Made by a program: the position numbers and the translations under genes
In this document: positions 1 to 5,204 of the stretch, piece after piece
Numbering within the stretch: position 1 is the stretch's first letter
Layout of the letters: every line of letters begins with the position of its first letter
Notes under the pieces: generated by a model
What the model was told of the DNA's origin: nothing
Database searches by the model: none
Seen by the model: the letters and a program-made list of their open reading frames with translations, nothing else
Source of the DNA: an uncultured Lachnospiraceae bacterium
GTDB taxonomy: Bacteria > Bacillota > Clostridia > Lachnospirales > Lachnospiraceae
Length of the DNA: 5,204 bases
NCBI GenBank assembly: GCA_947174725.1
Contig: CAMWKA010000159.1
Location: 1 to 5,204, forward strand
Direction of reading: 5' to 3'

Positions 1-1353
1 GTCAGAAATCTTGAGATGATCATGAGTAAATTTCTGGCAACCGCCACGGTTGCGGTTGCGGCGGCGCTGTTAAACCTGATATCCATGGGGATTCTGGGGG
101 CGTATATGTATGAAAGTATGCAGGCGGCAAGCGATGTCCCGATGGAATTTAATGTGATCTCTTATCTTCCTGCCATTTTCATTATGATCCTGTGCGTGGC
201 TGTATTTGCCTTATTTGCTTCGGCTGTCTGCCTTTGTGTCTGTATCTTTGCGAGAAGTTTTAAGGAAGCGCAGAATTATACCACGCCGGTTATGCTGGTG
301 TTTATGTTCGCCGGGATGGCAGGGATGATTCCGGCGGTCAGCCTGGACGGAAGTACATCTTTGATCCCAGTGGTCAATGTGGCGCTTTTAATCGTGGAGC
401 TGTTTAAGTTTCATTTCGATATGGGGCTTATTGCCATGGTTCTTTTTTCCAATGTAGCCTACAGTCTTCTGGCGGTGGTTGTTATGACGAAGCTGTTTGA
501 TTCGGAAGACATTCTTTTTGGGGACGGGACAGGAAGTATTCGTCTGTTGGAAAAACGCTCTGATATGAAAGGAAAACAGATCCCGGGGATCGGAGATGTG
601 GTACTCTTATTATCCATCCTTCTGATCGTGATCATGCTTATTGGATCAATTGCGATCTTAAAATACAGGGCGTACGGTCTAGTGATACAGCAGTTGATGA
701 TTCTGGGCGTAACAGTATTTTATTGTTGGTATATTAAGACAGATTTTAAGAAAGTATTTCATCTGAAGCGGCCGAAGATCAGCGATTTGTTGATCGGTAC
801 ATTATTATGGGTGGGTACGTATATTGTGATGATGACATTGACCGTTTTATTCAGCGCGGTCTTTCCCGGAAGCGCGGAAAGCGCGGGACAGGATCTTCTG
901 GATATCTGGGAAAACGCGCCGATCTGGCTTGTGATCCTATCCTCGGCTCTGCTCCCGGCGATCTGTGAGGAAACAGCATTCAGAGGCGTGCTGTTTGGAA
1001 CGCTGCAAAACAAGTGCCGTATTTTAGTGGCTGTTCTGATCACAGGGGCAGTTTTCGGACTCTATCATATGAATCTGATCAAATTTTTTGTAGTCGGATT
1101 CTTTGGTTGTGTTCTTGCTTATGCTGTATATAAGACTGGAAGTATTGCAGTATCCATGTGGATGCATTTCCTGAATAATCTGTTTTCTGTTTTGCTTACA
1201 TTTTATGAAGATCAGATGGCGTCCATTTTTCCGATTTTGTTCCGGGAAGATCCGGGGATAGGCGAGCTGGTACTTTTTGTAATGGTTGGTGTGATCTTGT
1301 TTGTGGTTTCTATCTTGTTACTTCGGAGGAAACACTTTAATGCTTTAAAGTGA
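1..1353 (+). CDS. ABC-2 type permease fused to CPBP intramembrane protease (5' partial)
   Basis: The reading frame is open from base 1. The ATG at 16 has no Shine-Dalgarno and lies in the middle of a permease-like segment, so the true start is upstream of the window. The visible 450 residues have two parts. Residues 1 to about 175 resemble the C-terminal membrane part of ABC-2/NatB exporter permeases, with several hydrophobic helices, a polar SFKEAQNY turn near residues 86-93 and an IPVVN segment near 122-126. Residues about 200-450 form a second multi-helix block with the CPBP (Abi/CAAX protease-like) motifs: EETAFR at 323-328, an F-to-H motif ending in His356, and HFLNN at 389-393. The Glu pair and the two His are the expected catalytic or metal-site residues. 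By family knowledge such fusions sit beside an ABC ATPase gene, presumably upstream here. The substrate is unknown; peptide or Na+ export is only inference. A sigma-A-type promoter for the next gene begins 12 bases after the stop. Confidence 0.85.
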   Translation, partial: VRNLEMIMSKFLATATVAVAAALLNLISMGILGAYMYESMQAASDVPMEFNVISYLPAIFIMILCVAVFALFASAVCLCVCIFARSFKEAQNYTTPVMLVFMFAGMAGMIPAVSLDGSTSLIPVVNVALLIVELFKFHFDMGLIAMVLFSNVAYSLLAVVVMTKLFDSEDILFGDGTGSIRLLEKRSDMKGKQIPGIGDVVLLLSILLIVIMLIGSIAILKYRAYGLVIQQLMILGVTVFYCWYIKTDFKKVFHLKRPKISDLLIGTLLWVGTYIVMMTLTVLFSAVFPGSAESAGQDLLDIWENAPIWLVILSSALLPAICEETAFRGVLFGTLQNKCRILVAVLITGAVFGLYHMNLIKFFVVGFFGCVLAYAVYKTGSIAVSMWMHFLNNLFSVLLTFYEDQMASIFPILFREDPGIGELVLFVMVGVILFVVSILLLRRKHFNALK

Positions 1354-1363
1354 TAAAATTTTT
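1333..1363 (+). terminator. weak candidate terminator over the permease/protease stop codon
   Basis: CACTTTAA (1333-1340) and TTAAAGTG (1345-1352) form a perfect 8-bp inverted repeat with a TGCT loop. ATAAAATTTTT follows directly. The stem overlaps the last codons and the TGA stop (1351-1353). The stem is AT-rich (only two G-C pairs) and the U-tract is interrupted by A residues, so termination would be inefficient at best. It sits just before a promoter, where a gene boundary is expected. Confidence 0.35.
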
Positions 1364-1365
1364 GC

Positions 1366-1394
1366 TTGACAAAATAGTTTACAGCATATATATT
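1366..1394 (+). promoter_or_regulatory. sigma-A-type promoter of the aldolase gene
   Basis: A perfect -35 box TTGACA (1366-1371) and a -10 box TATATT (1389-1394) are separated by exactly 17 bp. The expected transcription start is near 1401, leaving a leader of about 24 bases before the ATG at 1425. The promoter lies inside the apparent N-terminal extension from the GTG at 1350, which argues against that earlier start. Confidence 0.8.
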
Positions 1395-1424
1395 GGATTC
1401 AGTCGAAAGAGAGGAGAATATATT

Positions 1425-2399
1425 ATGAAACAGATTTCAGAATTGATGGGTTACCGCTCTGATATTAAGGTGGTGGATGCAACACTGCGGGATGGTGGTC
1501 TTGTAAATGATTTTCATTTTACGGATGATTTTGTAAAGGCTTTGTATCAGACCAATATCAAGGCCGGTGTGGACTGTATGGAACTTGGATATAAATGTGA
1601 TAAAGAAATGTTTGATGTCAATCAGTTTGGCAAGTGGAAGTTTTGTAATGATGACGACATCCGGGCGATTGTCGGAGAAAACCAGACGGATCTGAAACTG
1701 GCAGTTATGGCGGATGTAGGCAGATGTAATTATAAAAATGATATTGTCAATAAGGCGGACAGCCCCATCGATGTGATCCGTGTGGCGACTTACCTTCATC
1801 AGATCCCTGCTGCGGTAGATATGATCGAGGATGCGGCGAAAAAGGGGTATCAGGTGACCTGTAATATCATGGCGATTTCTACAGGACAGGAGGGAGACAT
1901 CAGGGCTGCTTTGGATATGATCGGACAGTCGCCGGTAGATGTCATCTATATTGTGGACAGTTACGGTTCGCTCTATCCGGAGCAGATTGCAAGAATTACG
2001 GATCTTTATAAGGAATACGCAGACAAGTATAAAAAGAAGCTGGGCATCCATGCCCATGATAATCAGAAGCTGGCATTTGCCAATACGATCGAAGCGGTAG
2101 GCGATGGTGTCGATTGGCTGGACGGTACATATATGGCGATGGGAAGGGGCGCAGGTAACTGCGCGATGGAGCTGCTGTTGGGATTCCTTCGTAATCCAAA
2201 GTATAATATTTATCCGGCAATCAGTTTTGTGGAAAAATATATGAAACCGATGCAGGCGGAGGGAACGGTATGGGGATATGATCTTCAGTATCTGGTTTCC
2301 GGTTTATTGAACCAGCATCCGAGAGCGGCGATCGCATTTACGAAGGATAAACGCACGGATTATGCCGAGTTTTATAAGGAGATGAACTCACAGGAATAA
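1425..2399 (+). CDS. HMGL-like / DmpG-like aldolase catalytic domain protein
   Basis: This 324-residue protein has the signature of the HMG-CoA-lyase-like (DRE-TIM metallolyase) superfamily, closest in feel to the aldolase domain of 4-hydroxy-2-oxovalerate aldolases. Near the N-terminus is DATLRDGG with RDGG at residues 22-25 (active-site Arg and a metal-ligand Asp). HAHDN at 209-213 supplies the HxH metal site, and GRGAGN at 240-245 is the glycine-rich active-site loop. A divalent-metal aldol cleavage or condensation on a 2-oxo acid is expected; the substrate cannot be read from the sequence. It lacks the classical meta-cleavage neighbours (acylating aldehyde dehydrogenase, hydratase), so I give no gene symbol. 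The start is set at the ATG at 1425 because GAGAGGAG (1409-1416) sits 8 bases upstream and a near-consensus promoter lies between this ATG and the GTG at 1350. No terminator is seen after the stop, so read-through into the next gene is possible. Confidence 0.85.
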   Translation: MKQISELMGYRSDIKVVDATLRDGGLVNDFHFTDDFVKALYQTNIKAGVDCMELGYKCDKEMFDVNQFGKWKFCNDDDIRAIVGENQTDLKLAVMADVGRCNYKNDIVNKADSPIDVIRVATYLHQIPAAVDMIEDAAKKGYQVTCNIMAISTGQEGDIRAALDMIGQSPVDVIYIVDSYGSLYPEQIARITDLYKEYADKYKKKLGIHAHDNQKLAFANTIEAVGDGVDWLDGTYMAMGRGAGNCAMELLLGFLRNPKYNIYPAISFVEKYMKPMQAEGTVWGYDLQYLVSGLLNQHPRAAIAFTKDKRTDYAEFYKEMNSQE

Positions 2400-2471
2400 C
2401 AATTTGCTTCGCAGTTACATAGGTGCATGCCAGAGACATCATAAAGCAGATCAAAAAAGGTGGGAATATCT

Positions 2472-2972
2472 ATGTTGGATGTAGTGCTAGTTAGTTTATT
2501 GTTTCTTGTCATGGTGGCGGGTGTGATCATTTATGATAAGCAAATGGAAAAATATTATAAAAAACACTGCACTTTAAAAGTGGAAGCTCATATTGTGGAA
2601 AGGAAAAGAATAACTGTTCCCAAAGGAGGCACACTTCCACTTCCTAAAGCCTTTTTCAGGCCTGTTTTTGCTATTGATATTGAAGGTACAGAACACTTAA
2701 TTGTAGAAAAGAAACTAGCATGGACTGATCGCACAGTGGAAGTTATTAATGGTACTGAACACCTCATTGCGGAACGGGAACCTACTTGGATTGACTGTCC
2801 ACTGGAAGAATATCCGCATTTAATACTTTGGGTTAATCCACAAAACACAAAGCAATTCCTATATGATGATGAAAGATTAGTGCGCATGGTGAGTAGTAGT
2901 AAAAAAGCTTCGTATATTTTTTGTGGTATTGCTTGTATGTTTATTGCTGCATTAGATTTTGCATTTAAATGA
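2472..2972 (+). CDS. small two-helix membrane protein of unknown function, loosely DUF3592-like
   Basis: I do not recognise a specific family. The 166-residue product has an N-terminal hydrophobic helix (about 4-21), a hydrophilic central domain and a C-terminal helix (about 147-163). A segment LILWVNPQN near residues 117-125, followed by a QFL stretch, recalls the beta-rich domain of DUF3592-type membrane proteins; that is a resemblance, not an assignment. Two consecutive 22-residue units, 72-93 and 94-115, both begin GTEHLI and keep E, W and D at matching places, so the centre carries a tandem duplication. The ATG at 2472 is chosen because AGGTGG (2458-2463) sits 8 bases upstream; the GTG at 2460 falls inside that Shine-Dalgarno. 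The region is AT-richer than its neighbours: bases 2521-2940 hold 153 G/C of 420 (36%), against 64 of 120 (53%) in 2041-2160 of the aldolase gene. No clear promoter is seen directly upstream, so it may be transcribed from the aldolase promoter. Confidence 0.7.
   Translation: MLDVVLVSLLFLVMVAGVIIYDKQMEKYYKKHCTLKVEAHIVERKRITVPKGGTLPLPKAFFRPVFAIDIEGTEHLIVEKKLAWTDRTVEVINGTEHLIAEREPTWIDCPLEEYPHLILWVNPQNTKQFLYDDERLVRMVSSSKKASYIFCGIACMFIAALDFAFK
2685..2816 (+). repeat. tandem 66-bp intragenic duplication (two copies)
   Basis: Bases 2685-2750 and 2751-2816 are adjacent, in-frame 66-base units. By hand alignment 41 of 66 bases and 10 of 22 encoded residues match. The shared residues are GTEHLI, E, W, D and E. 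Matches are densest at the start of each unit, and the copies have diverged, so the duplication is not recent. Confidence 0.65.
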
Positions 2973-3029
2973 GTTATGTGAATAGGAAACGGCTCTTAAG
3001 CTTAAAGATAAGAAAATTATTAAAATGTC

Positions 3030-3058
3030 TTGCATTTAGGGTCGATTTATGCTAAACT
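3030..3058 (+). promoter_or_regulatory. rplS promoter with extended -10
   Basis: A -35-like TTGCAT (3030-3035) and a -10-like TAAACT (3053-3058) have a 17-bp spacer. A TG dinucleotide one base before the -10 (3050-3051) gives an extended -10 element. The expected transcription start is near 3065, which gives rplS a leader of about 86 bases. It explains how rplS is expressed here without an adjacent trmD. Confidence 0.65.
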
Positions 3059-3064
3059 ATCATA

Positions 3065-3150
3065 GTTGCGAGTAAAGAGATGTTCCGCTGTTACTAGGAT
3101 CAGTATCTGAAACGTATTAAGAACATCCGATGAAAAACAAGGAGGAAGAT
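3065..3150 (+). ncRNA. structured rplS leader, candidate L19 leader element
   Basis: Between the promoter and the rplS start, GATGTTC (3079-3085) pairs perfectly with GAACATC (3121-3127). This 7-bp closing stem encloses a smaller hairpin TACT (3092-3095) / AGTA (3102-3105). Cis-acting L19 leaders are an established class upstream of rplS in Bacillota, where the ribosomal protein is thought to repress its own mRNA. The position and the TGTTCCGCTG segment next to the stem fit my recollection of that class, but no covariance search was possible. The left boundary is the predicted transcription start, not an observed one. Confidence 0.55.
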
Positions 3151-3498
3151 ATGAGCGATATTATCAGAGAGATTGAAAAAGAGCAGATGAAGCAGGAGGT
3201 TCCTTCCTTTAATGTGGGCGATACGGTCAGGGTATCTGCTAAGATCAAGGAAGGCGAGAAGGAAAGAATTCAGGTGTATGAAGGTGTTGTTCTGAAGATC
3301 CAGAACGGAAGCAACAGGACCACATTCACCGTAAGAAAGATTTCCAATGGCGTAGGCGTTGAGAAGACATGGCCGTTACATTCCCCGCAGGTAGAGAAGG
3401 TGGAAGTCATCAGAAGAGGTAAAGTAAGAAGGGCTAAGCTGAATTACCTGAGAGACCGTGTTGGTAAGAAGGCTAAGGTAAAAGAAATTCTGAAATAG
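3151..3498 (+). CDS. rplS: 50S ribosomal protein L19
   Basis: The 115-residue product is a full-length bacterial L19 (bL19), which sits on the 50S subunit at the interface with 30S. Recognisable blocks are FNVGDTVRV (20-28), [10 protein letters not shown] (38-47), [13 protein letters not shown] (59-71), PLHSP (75-79) and the basic [15 protein letters not shown] (88-102). The upstream in-frame ATG at 3130 would add seven residues, but AAGGAGG (3139-3145) lies 5 bases before the ATG at 3151, and L19 proteins usually begin close to this [12 protein letters not shown] sequence, so 3151 is preferred. In many Bacillota rplS directly follows trmD; here the upstream neighbour is an unrelated AT-rich membrane-protein gene, and the gene has its own promoter and structured leader. 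It ends 36 bases before a strong intrinsic terminator, so it appears to be transcribed mainly as a single-gene unit. Confidence 0.97.
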   Translation: MSDIIREIEKEQMKQEVPSFNVGDTVRVSAKIKEGEKERIQVYEGVVLKIQNGSNRTTFTVRKISNGVGVEKTWPLHSPQVEKVEVIRRGKVRRAKLNYLRDRVGKKAKVKEILK

Positions 3499-3534
3499 GA
3501 ATGTAAGGGTGCGGATTTCTGTTAAATGAAATAC

Positions 3535-3567
3535 AAAAACCTCCAAACGGATGTTTGGAGGTTTTTT
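3535..3567 (+). terminator. strong intrinsic terminator of rplS
   Basis: A perfect 14-bp stem pairs 3535-3548 (ending CTCCAAAC) with 3553-3566 (starting GTTTGGAG), with a 4-base GGAT loop and a run of six T at 3562-3567. It lies 36 bases after the rplS stop. The A-run on the left arm could make it act in both directions. The right arm contains GGAGG (3557-3561), which is also the Shine-Dalgarno for the following small ORF. Confidence 0.93.
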
Positions 3568-3568
3568 A

Positions 3569-3733
3569 ATGATGTTTGAAAAATTTTTGATTTTTGATAT
3601 ACTGTATGAAGGATTAACAGAAAATCCGGATGATACAAAGGTTACATCGGCAGAAAGAAATGCATTAGAGGAAGCGGAAAGAGACATTGCAGAAAATGGA
3701 ACTATTTCGCATGATTCTATAAACTGGGATTGA
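3569..3733 (+). CDS. small acidic hypothetical protein, possibly an antitoxin-like tail
   Basis: I do not recognise this 54-residue ORF. It starts at ATG 3569 (or 3572), 7 bases after GGAGG (3557-3561) in the right arm of the rplS terminator. A still earlier ATG at 3551 is inside the hairpin and unlikely. The N-terminal residues 1-16 are hydrophobic and aromatic (FLIFDILYEGL). The rest is acidic and helix-prone (AERNALEEAERDIAENG, 28-44), ending SHDSINWD. The AERDIAENGTISHD stretch recalls C-terminal tails of some Phd/RelB-like antitoxins, but no toxin gene follows and the N-terminal DNA-binding part would be missing, so this is only a guess. The frame is followed at once by a +1-frame open stretch to 3800 and a second terminator. 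Expression may come from read-through of rplS or from an unrecognised promoter. It could be a real small protein, a gene remnant or a chance ORF. Confidence 0.45.
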   Translation: MMFEKFLIFDILYEGLTENPDDTKVTSAERNALEEAERDIAENGTISHDSINWD

Positions 3734-3798
3734 TGAGGCGGTAAAGATTACTTTACAACAAAAAGTTGAGAGTTATGAATATTTATCCCATATACAGT

Positions 3799-3830
3799 AA
3801 AAAGGTCTGCTGCACAGATCTTTTTCTTTT
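3799..3830 (+). terminator. intrinsic terminator after the small ORF
   Basis: AAAAAGGTCTG (3799-3809) pairs with CAGATCTTTTT (3815-3825) over 11 bp with one G-U pair and a CTGCA loop. The T-run continues as CTTTT to 3830. It separates the small-ORF region from the lepB promoter. Confidence 0.85.
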
Positions 3831-3881
3831 GTCTTATTGATATCAATTATCAAAACCTTCCAGTTCAATTATTAACCTTGC

Positions 3882-3916
3882 TTGTTATTGTTTTTTGGCT
3901 AGTGCTATGATACAAT
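3882..3916 (+). promoter_or_regulatory. lepB-rbgA promoter region
   Basis: Two overlapping readings are possible. One is TTGTTA (3882-3887), 18 bp, TATGAT (3906-3911), with an extended -10 TG at 3903-3904. The other is TTGTTT (3888-3893), 17 bp, TACAAT (3911-3916). Either gives a transcription start near 3918-3923, about 50 bases before the lepB ATG. It lies between the upstream terminator and lepB, where a promoter is needed. I cannot decide which -10 is used. Confidence 0.6.
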
Positions 3917-3972
3917 ATTTTGTAGCTTTTGCATCAATTGGATCGATTCGCAAAGGAAAAAGGAACTGTAAT

Positions 3973-4557
3973 ATGGGCAGAAGAAAAGGATTAACTTTTT
4001 ATGAGAAAGAAAAAAAGATCAATAAGAAATTACTGAAAGAGATCGGTCAGTGGATATTCTGGGGAGCGGTGATGATGTTGATCGCCTTTGTTGCCGTATT
4101 CTGTTTTGGTATCCGTACCAGTGTGATCGGCGGTTCCATGGAGCCGACCCTGTCTAATGGGCAGGAGATACTGATCGACAGGTTTTCTTATTTTTTTGTA
4201 AGCCCGGGACGCGGGGACGTGGTTGTTTTTTTGCCAAATGGAAATGAAAATTCCCACTATTATGTGAAGCGTGTGATAGGGCTTCCGGGGGATACGATCT
4301 CCATACAGGATGGTTATGTGATGATCAACGGAATCTTATATGATGAAGATGGAAAATATGATAAAATGGAAGACGGCGGTATTGCGGAAACGGAGATCAC
4401 CCTGGGCGAGGACGAATATTTTGTCCTTGGGGATAACCGTAACAACAGTGAGGACAGCCGTTCCAGCAATGTCGGTATTGTGATGAGAAATTATATGATC
4501 GGAAAGGCGTGGTTCCATATGTCATCAGGAGATGTTCATTTGGGATTTATCAAATAA
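3973..4557 (+). CDS. lepB: type I signal peptidase
   Basis: This 194-residue membrane serine protease removes signal peptides from exported pre-proteins on the outer face of the cytoplasmic membrane. A basic N-terminus is followed by one transmembrane helix (about 24-47). Then come the family boxes: GGSMEPTL with catalytic Ser55, the substrate-site segment DRFSYFF near 65-71, YVKRVIGLPGD with the general-base Lys99, and GDNRNNSEDSR at 153-163. The size and single helix match the Gram-positive SipS/LepB type (S26A). The start is ATG 3973, with AAAAAGGAA (3957-3965) placing GGA 8 bases upstream. The longer frame opening at the TTG at 3895 overlaps the promoter and has no Shine-Dalgarno. The rbgA ATG begins 13 bases after the stop, so the two genes very likely form one transcript. 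Multiple type I peptidases are common in Bacillota, and whether this is the main one cannot be told here. Confidence 0.96.
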   Translation: MGRRKGLTFYEKEKKINKKLLKEIGQWIFWGAVMMLIAFVAVFCFGIRTSVIGGSMEPTLSNGQEILIDRFSYFFVSPGRGDVVVFLPNGNENSHYYVKRVIGLPGDTISIQDGYVMINGILYDEDGKYDKMEDGGIAETEITLGEDEYFVLGDNRNNSEDSRSSNVGIVMRNYMIGKAWFHMSSGDVHLGFIK

Positions 4558-4570
4558 AGCGAGGTAAACA

Positions 4571-5204
4571 ATGAATTATCAATGGTATCCCGGACATATG
4601 ACAAAAGCCATGCGTATGATGCAGGAGAATATCAAGCTGATCGATCTGCTGATTGAGCTGGTGGATGCCAGAATACCAAGAGCAGGAAGAAATCCTGATA
4701 TTGACCGTCTGGGGCAGAATAAGGCAAGGCTGATATTATTAAATAAATGCGATCTGGCCGATCCCGTAGAAAATGAACGATGGCTGGAATATTACGGCGC
4801 GCAGGGGATACAGGCGGTGTTGATCGATTCCAGAAAAGGGACGGGGCTTAAGGAGATCAGGAATGCAGTGACATCAGCCTGTGAGAAAAAGATCGAGCGG
4901 GACAGAAAGCGTGGGATCATCAACCGTCCGGTGCGGGCTATGGTAGCGGGGATTCCCAATGTCGGGAAATCCACGTTTATCAATGCATATGCTAAAAAAG
5001 CATGTACGAAGACCGGCAATAAGCCCGGCGTGACCAAGGGAAAACAATGGATTCGTCTGGATAAATCATTAGAACTGTTAGATACCCCCGGTGTGCTGTG
5101 GCCGAAATTTGAGGATGAGCTGACAGGGCTGCATCTTGCAATGATCGGAGCAATCAATGATGAAATCTTACAGGCGGAAGAACTGGCTTGCAAAGTGATC
5201 TTAC
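4571..5204 (+). CDS. rbgA: ribosome biogenesis GTPase YlqF/RbgA (3' partial)
   Basis: The first 211 residues are visible; the family is usually about 280-290 residues long, so the C-terminal RNA-binding domain is cut off by the window end. It is a circularly permuted GTPase of the YlqF/YawG family, with the G motifs in the order G4-G5-G1-G2-G3. Visible are NKCD (58-61, G4), the DSRKG region after it (G5), GIPNVGKST (127-135, P-loop G1), GVTKG (153-157, G2 Thr155) and DTPG (171-174, G3). The N-terminus WYPGHMTKA is typical of this family. By family knowledge RbgA acts late in 50S subunit assembly and is essential in Bacillus subtilis. The ATG at 4571 has AGCGAGG (4559-4565) 5 bases upstream. 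It follows lepB by 13 bases, and the cytoplasmic GTPase shares the lepB transcript. rnhB often follows it in related genomes, but is not in view. Confidence 0.96.
   Translation, partial: MNYQWYPGHMTKAMRMMQENIKLIDLLIELVDARIPRAGRNPDIDRLGQNKARLILLNKCDLADPVENERWLEYYGAQGIQAVLIDSRKGTGLKEIRNAVTSACEKKIERDRKRGIINRPVRAMVAGIPNVGKSTFINAYAKKACTKTGNKPGVTKGKQWIRLDKSLELLDTPGVLWPKFEDELTGLHLAMIGAINDEILQAEELACKVIL

Noticed and set aside
857..891. GC-rich direct repeat AAGCGCGG with flanking TCCCG/CGGGA
   Set aside because: It lies inside the permease-protease coding region and is explained by the repeated Ser-Ala/Glu codons; no regulatory role is supported.
1350..1424. N-terminal extension of the aldolase from GTG 1350
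   Set aside because: It contains the TTGACA/TATATT promoter, overlaps the previous stop codon and has no Shine-Dalgarno at a proper distance. ATG 1425 has a strong one.
1437..2057. Long open frame (206 codons) on the - strand
   Set aside because: It lies wholly antisense to the aldolase gene, has no recognisable domain, and its length is explained by codon bias of the + strand gene.
2996..3005. Palindrome TTAAGCTTAA after the membrane-protein gene
   Set aside because: It has no loop or T-run, so it does not work as a terminator, and 10-bp AT-rich palindromes occur by chance.
3080..3097. Five-codon mini-ORF (MFRCY) in the rplS leader
   Set aside because: It has no convincing Shine-Dalgarno, no repeated regulatory codons and overlaps the proposed RNA stem. 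It is most likely incidental.
3576..3603. Promoter-like TTGAAA, 16 bp, TATACT inside the small ORF
   Set aside because: It would start transcription near 3610, after the ORF start, and the only start codons shortly downstream open very short frames. It is probably chance in an AT-rich stretch, although it mildly weakens the case for the ORF.
3895..3972. N-terminal extension of signal peptidase from TTG 3895
   Set aside because: The segment overlaps the lepB promoter and lacks a Shine-Dalgarno. ATG 3973 gives a normal-sized S26 peptidase.
4792..5193. Open frame (133 codons) on the - strand
   Set aside because: It is antisense to the well-supported GTPase gene and serine/proline-rich in a way typical of shadow frames.

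Overview
The window looks like a chromosomal segment from a low-to-mid GC Gram-positive anaerobe of the class Clostridia, probably Lachnospiraceae-like. This is inferred from protein flavour, strong Shine-Dalgarno sequences, TTGACA/TATAAT-type promoters, and a ribosomal protein L19, signal peptidase I, YlqF/RbgA GTPase order. No species can be assigned. All supported genes are on the + strand. The open reading frames visible on the - strand appear to be shadows of + strand genes.

Left part (1-2399). The window opens inside a membrane protein that joins the C-terminal part of an ABC-2/NatB-type ABC exporter permease to a complete CPBP (Abi/CAAX-type) intramembrane protease domain. A small AT-rich inverted repeat lies over its stop codon. 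A near-consensus promoter (TTGACA, 17 bp, TATATT) follows, driving a 324-codon HMGL-like/DmpG-like aldolase-domain protein with intact RDGG, HAHDN and GRGAGN motifs.

Middle part (2400-3830). A 166-codon, AT-rich, two-helix membrane protein of unknown function, loosely DUF3592-like, carries an internal tandem 22-residue duplication. An extended -10 promoter and a structured leader then precede rplS (ribosomal protein L19), which ends at a strong intrinsic terminator. The 3' arm of that terminator also supplies the only good Shine-Dalgarno sequence for a 54-codon acidic small ORF. That ORF is followed by a short open stretch in the +1 frame and a second intrinsic terminator.

Right part (3831-5204). 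A promoter region leads into lepB (type I signal peptidase, full catalytic set) and, 13 bases later, rbgA/ylqF (circularly permuted GTPase of 50S assembly), which is cut by the window end. The block rplS-lepB-rbgA links ribosome production with protein export. In many Bacillota rplS directly follows trmD; here its upstream neighbour is instead the AT-rich membrane-protein gene, so this rplS has its own promoter and leader.

I do not see a convincing undescribed multi-gene system. The most unusual items are the terminator that doubles as a translation-initiation region for the small ORF, the structured rplS leader, and the tandem duplication in the orphan membrane protein.
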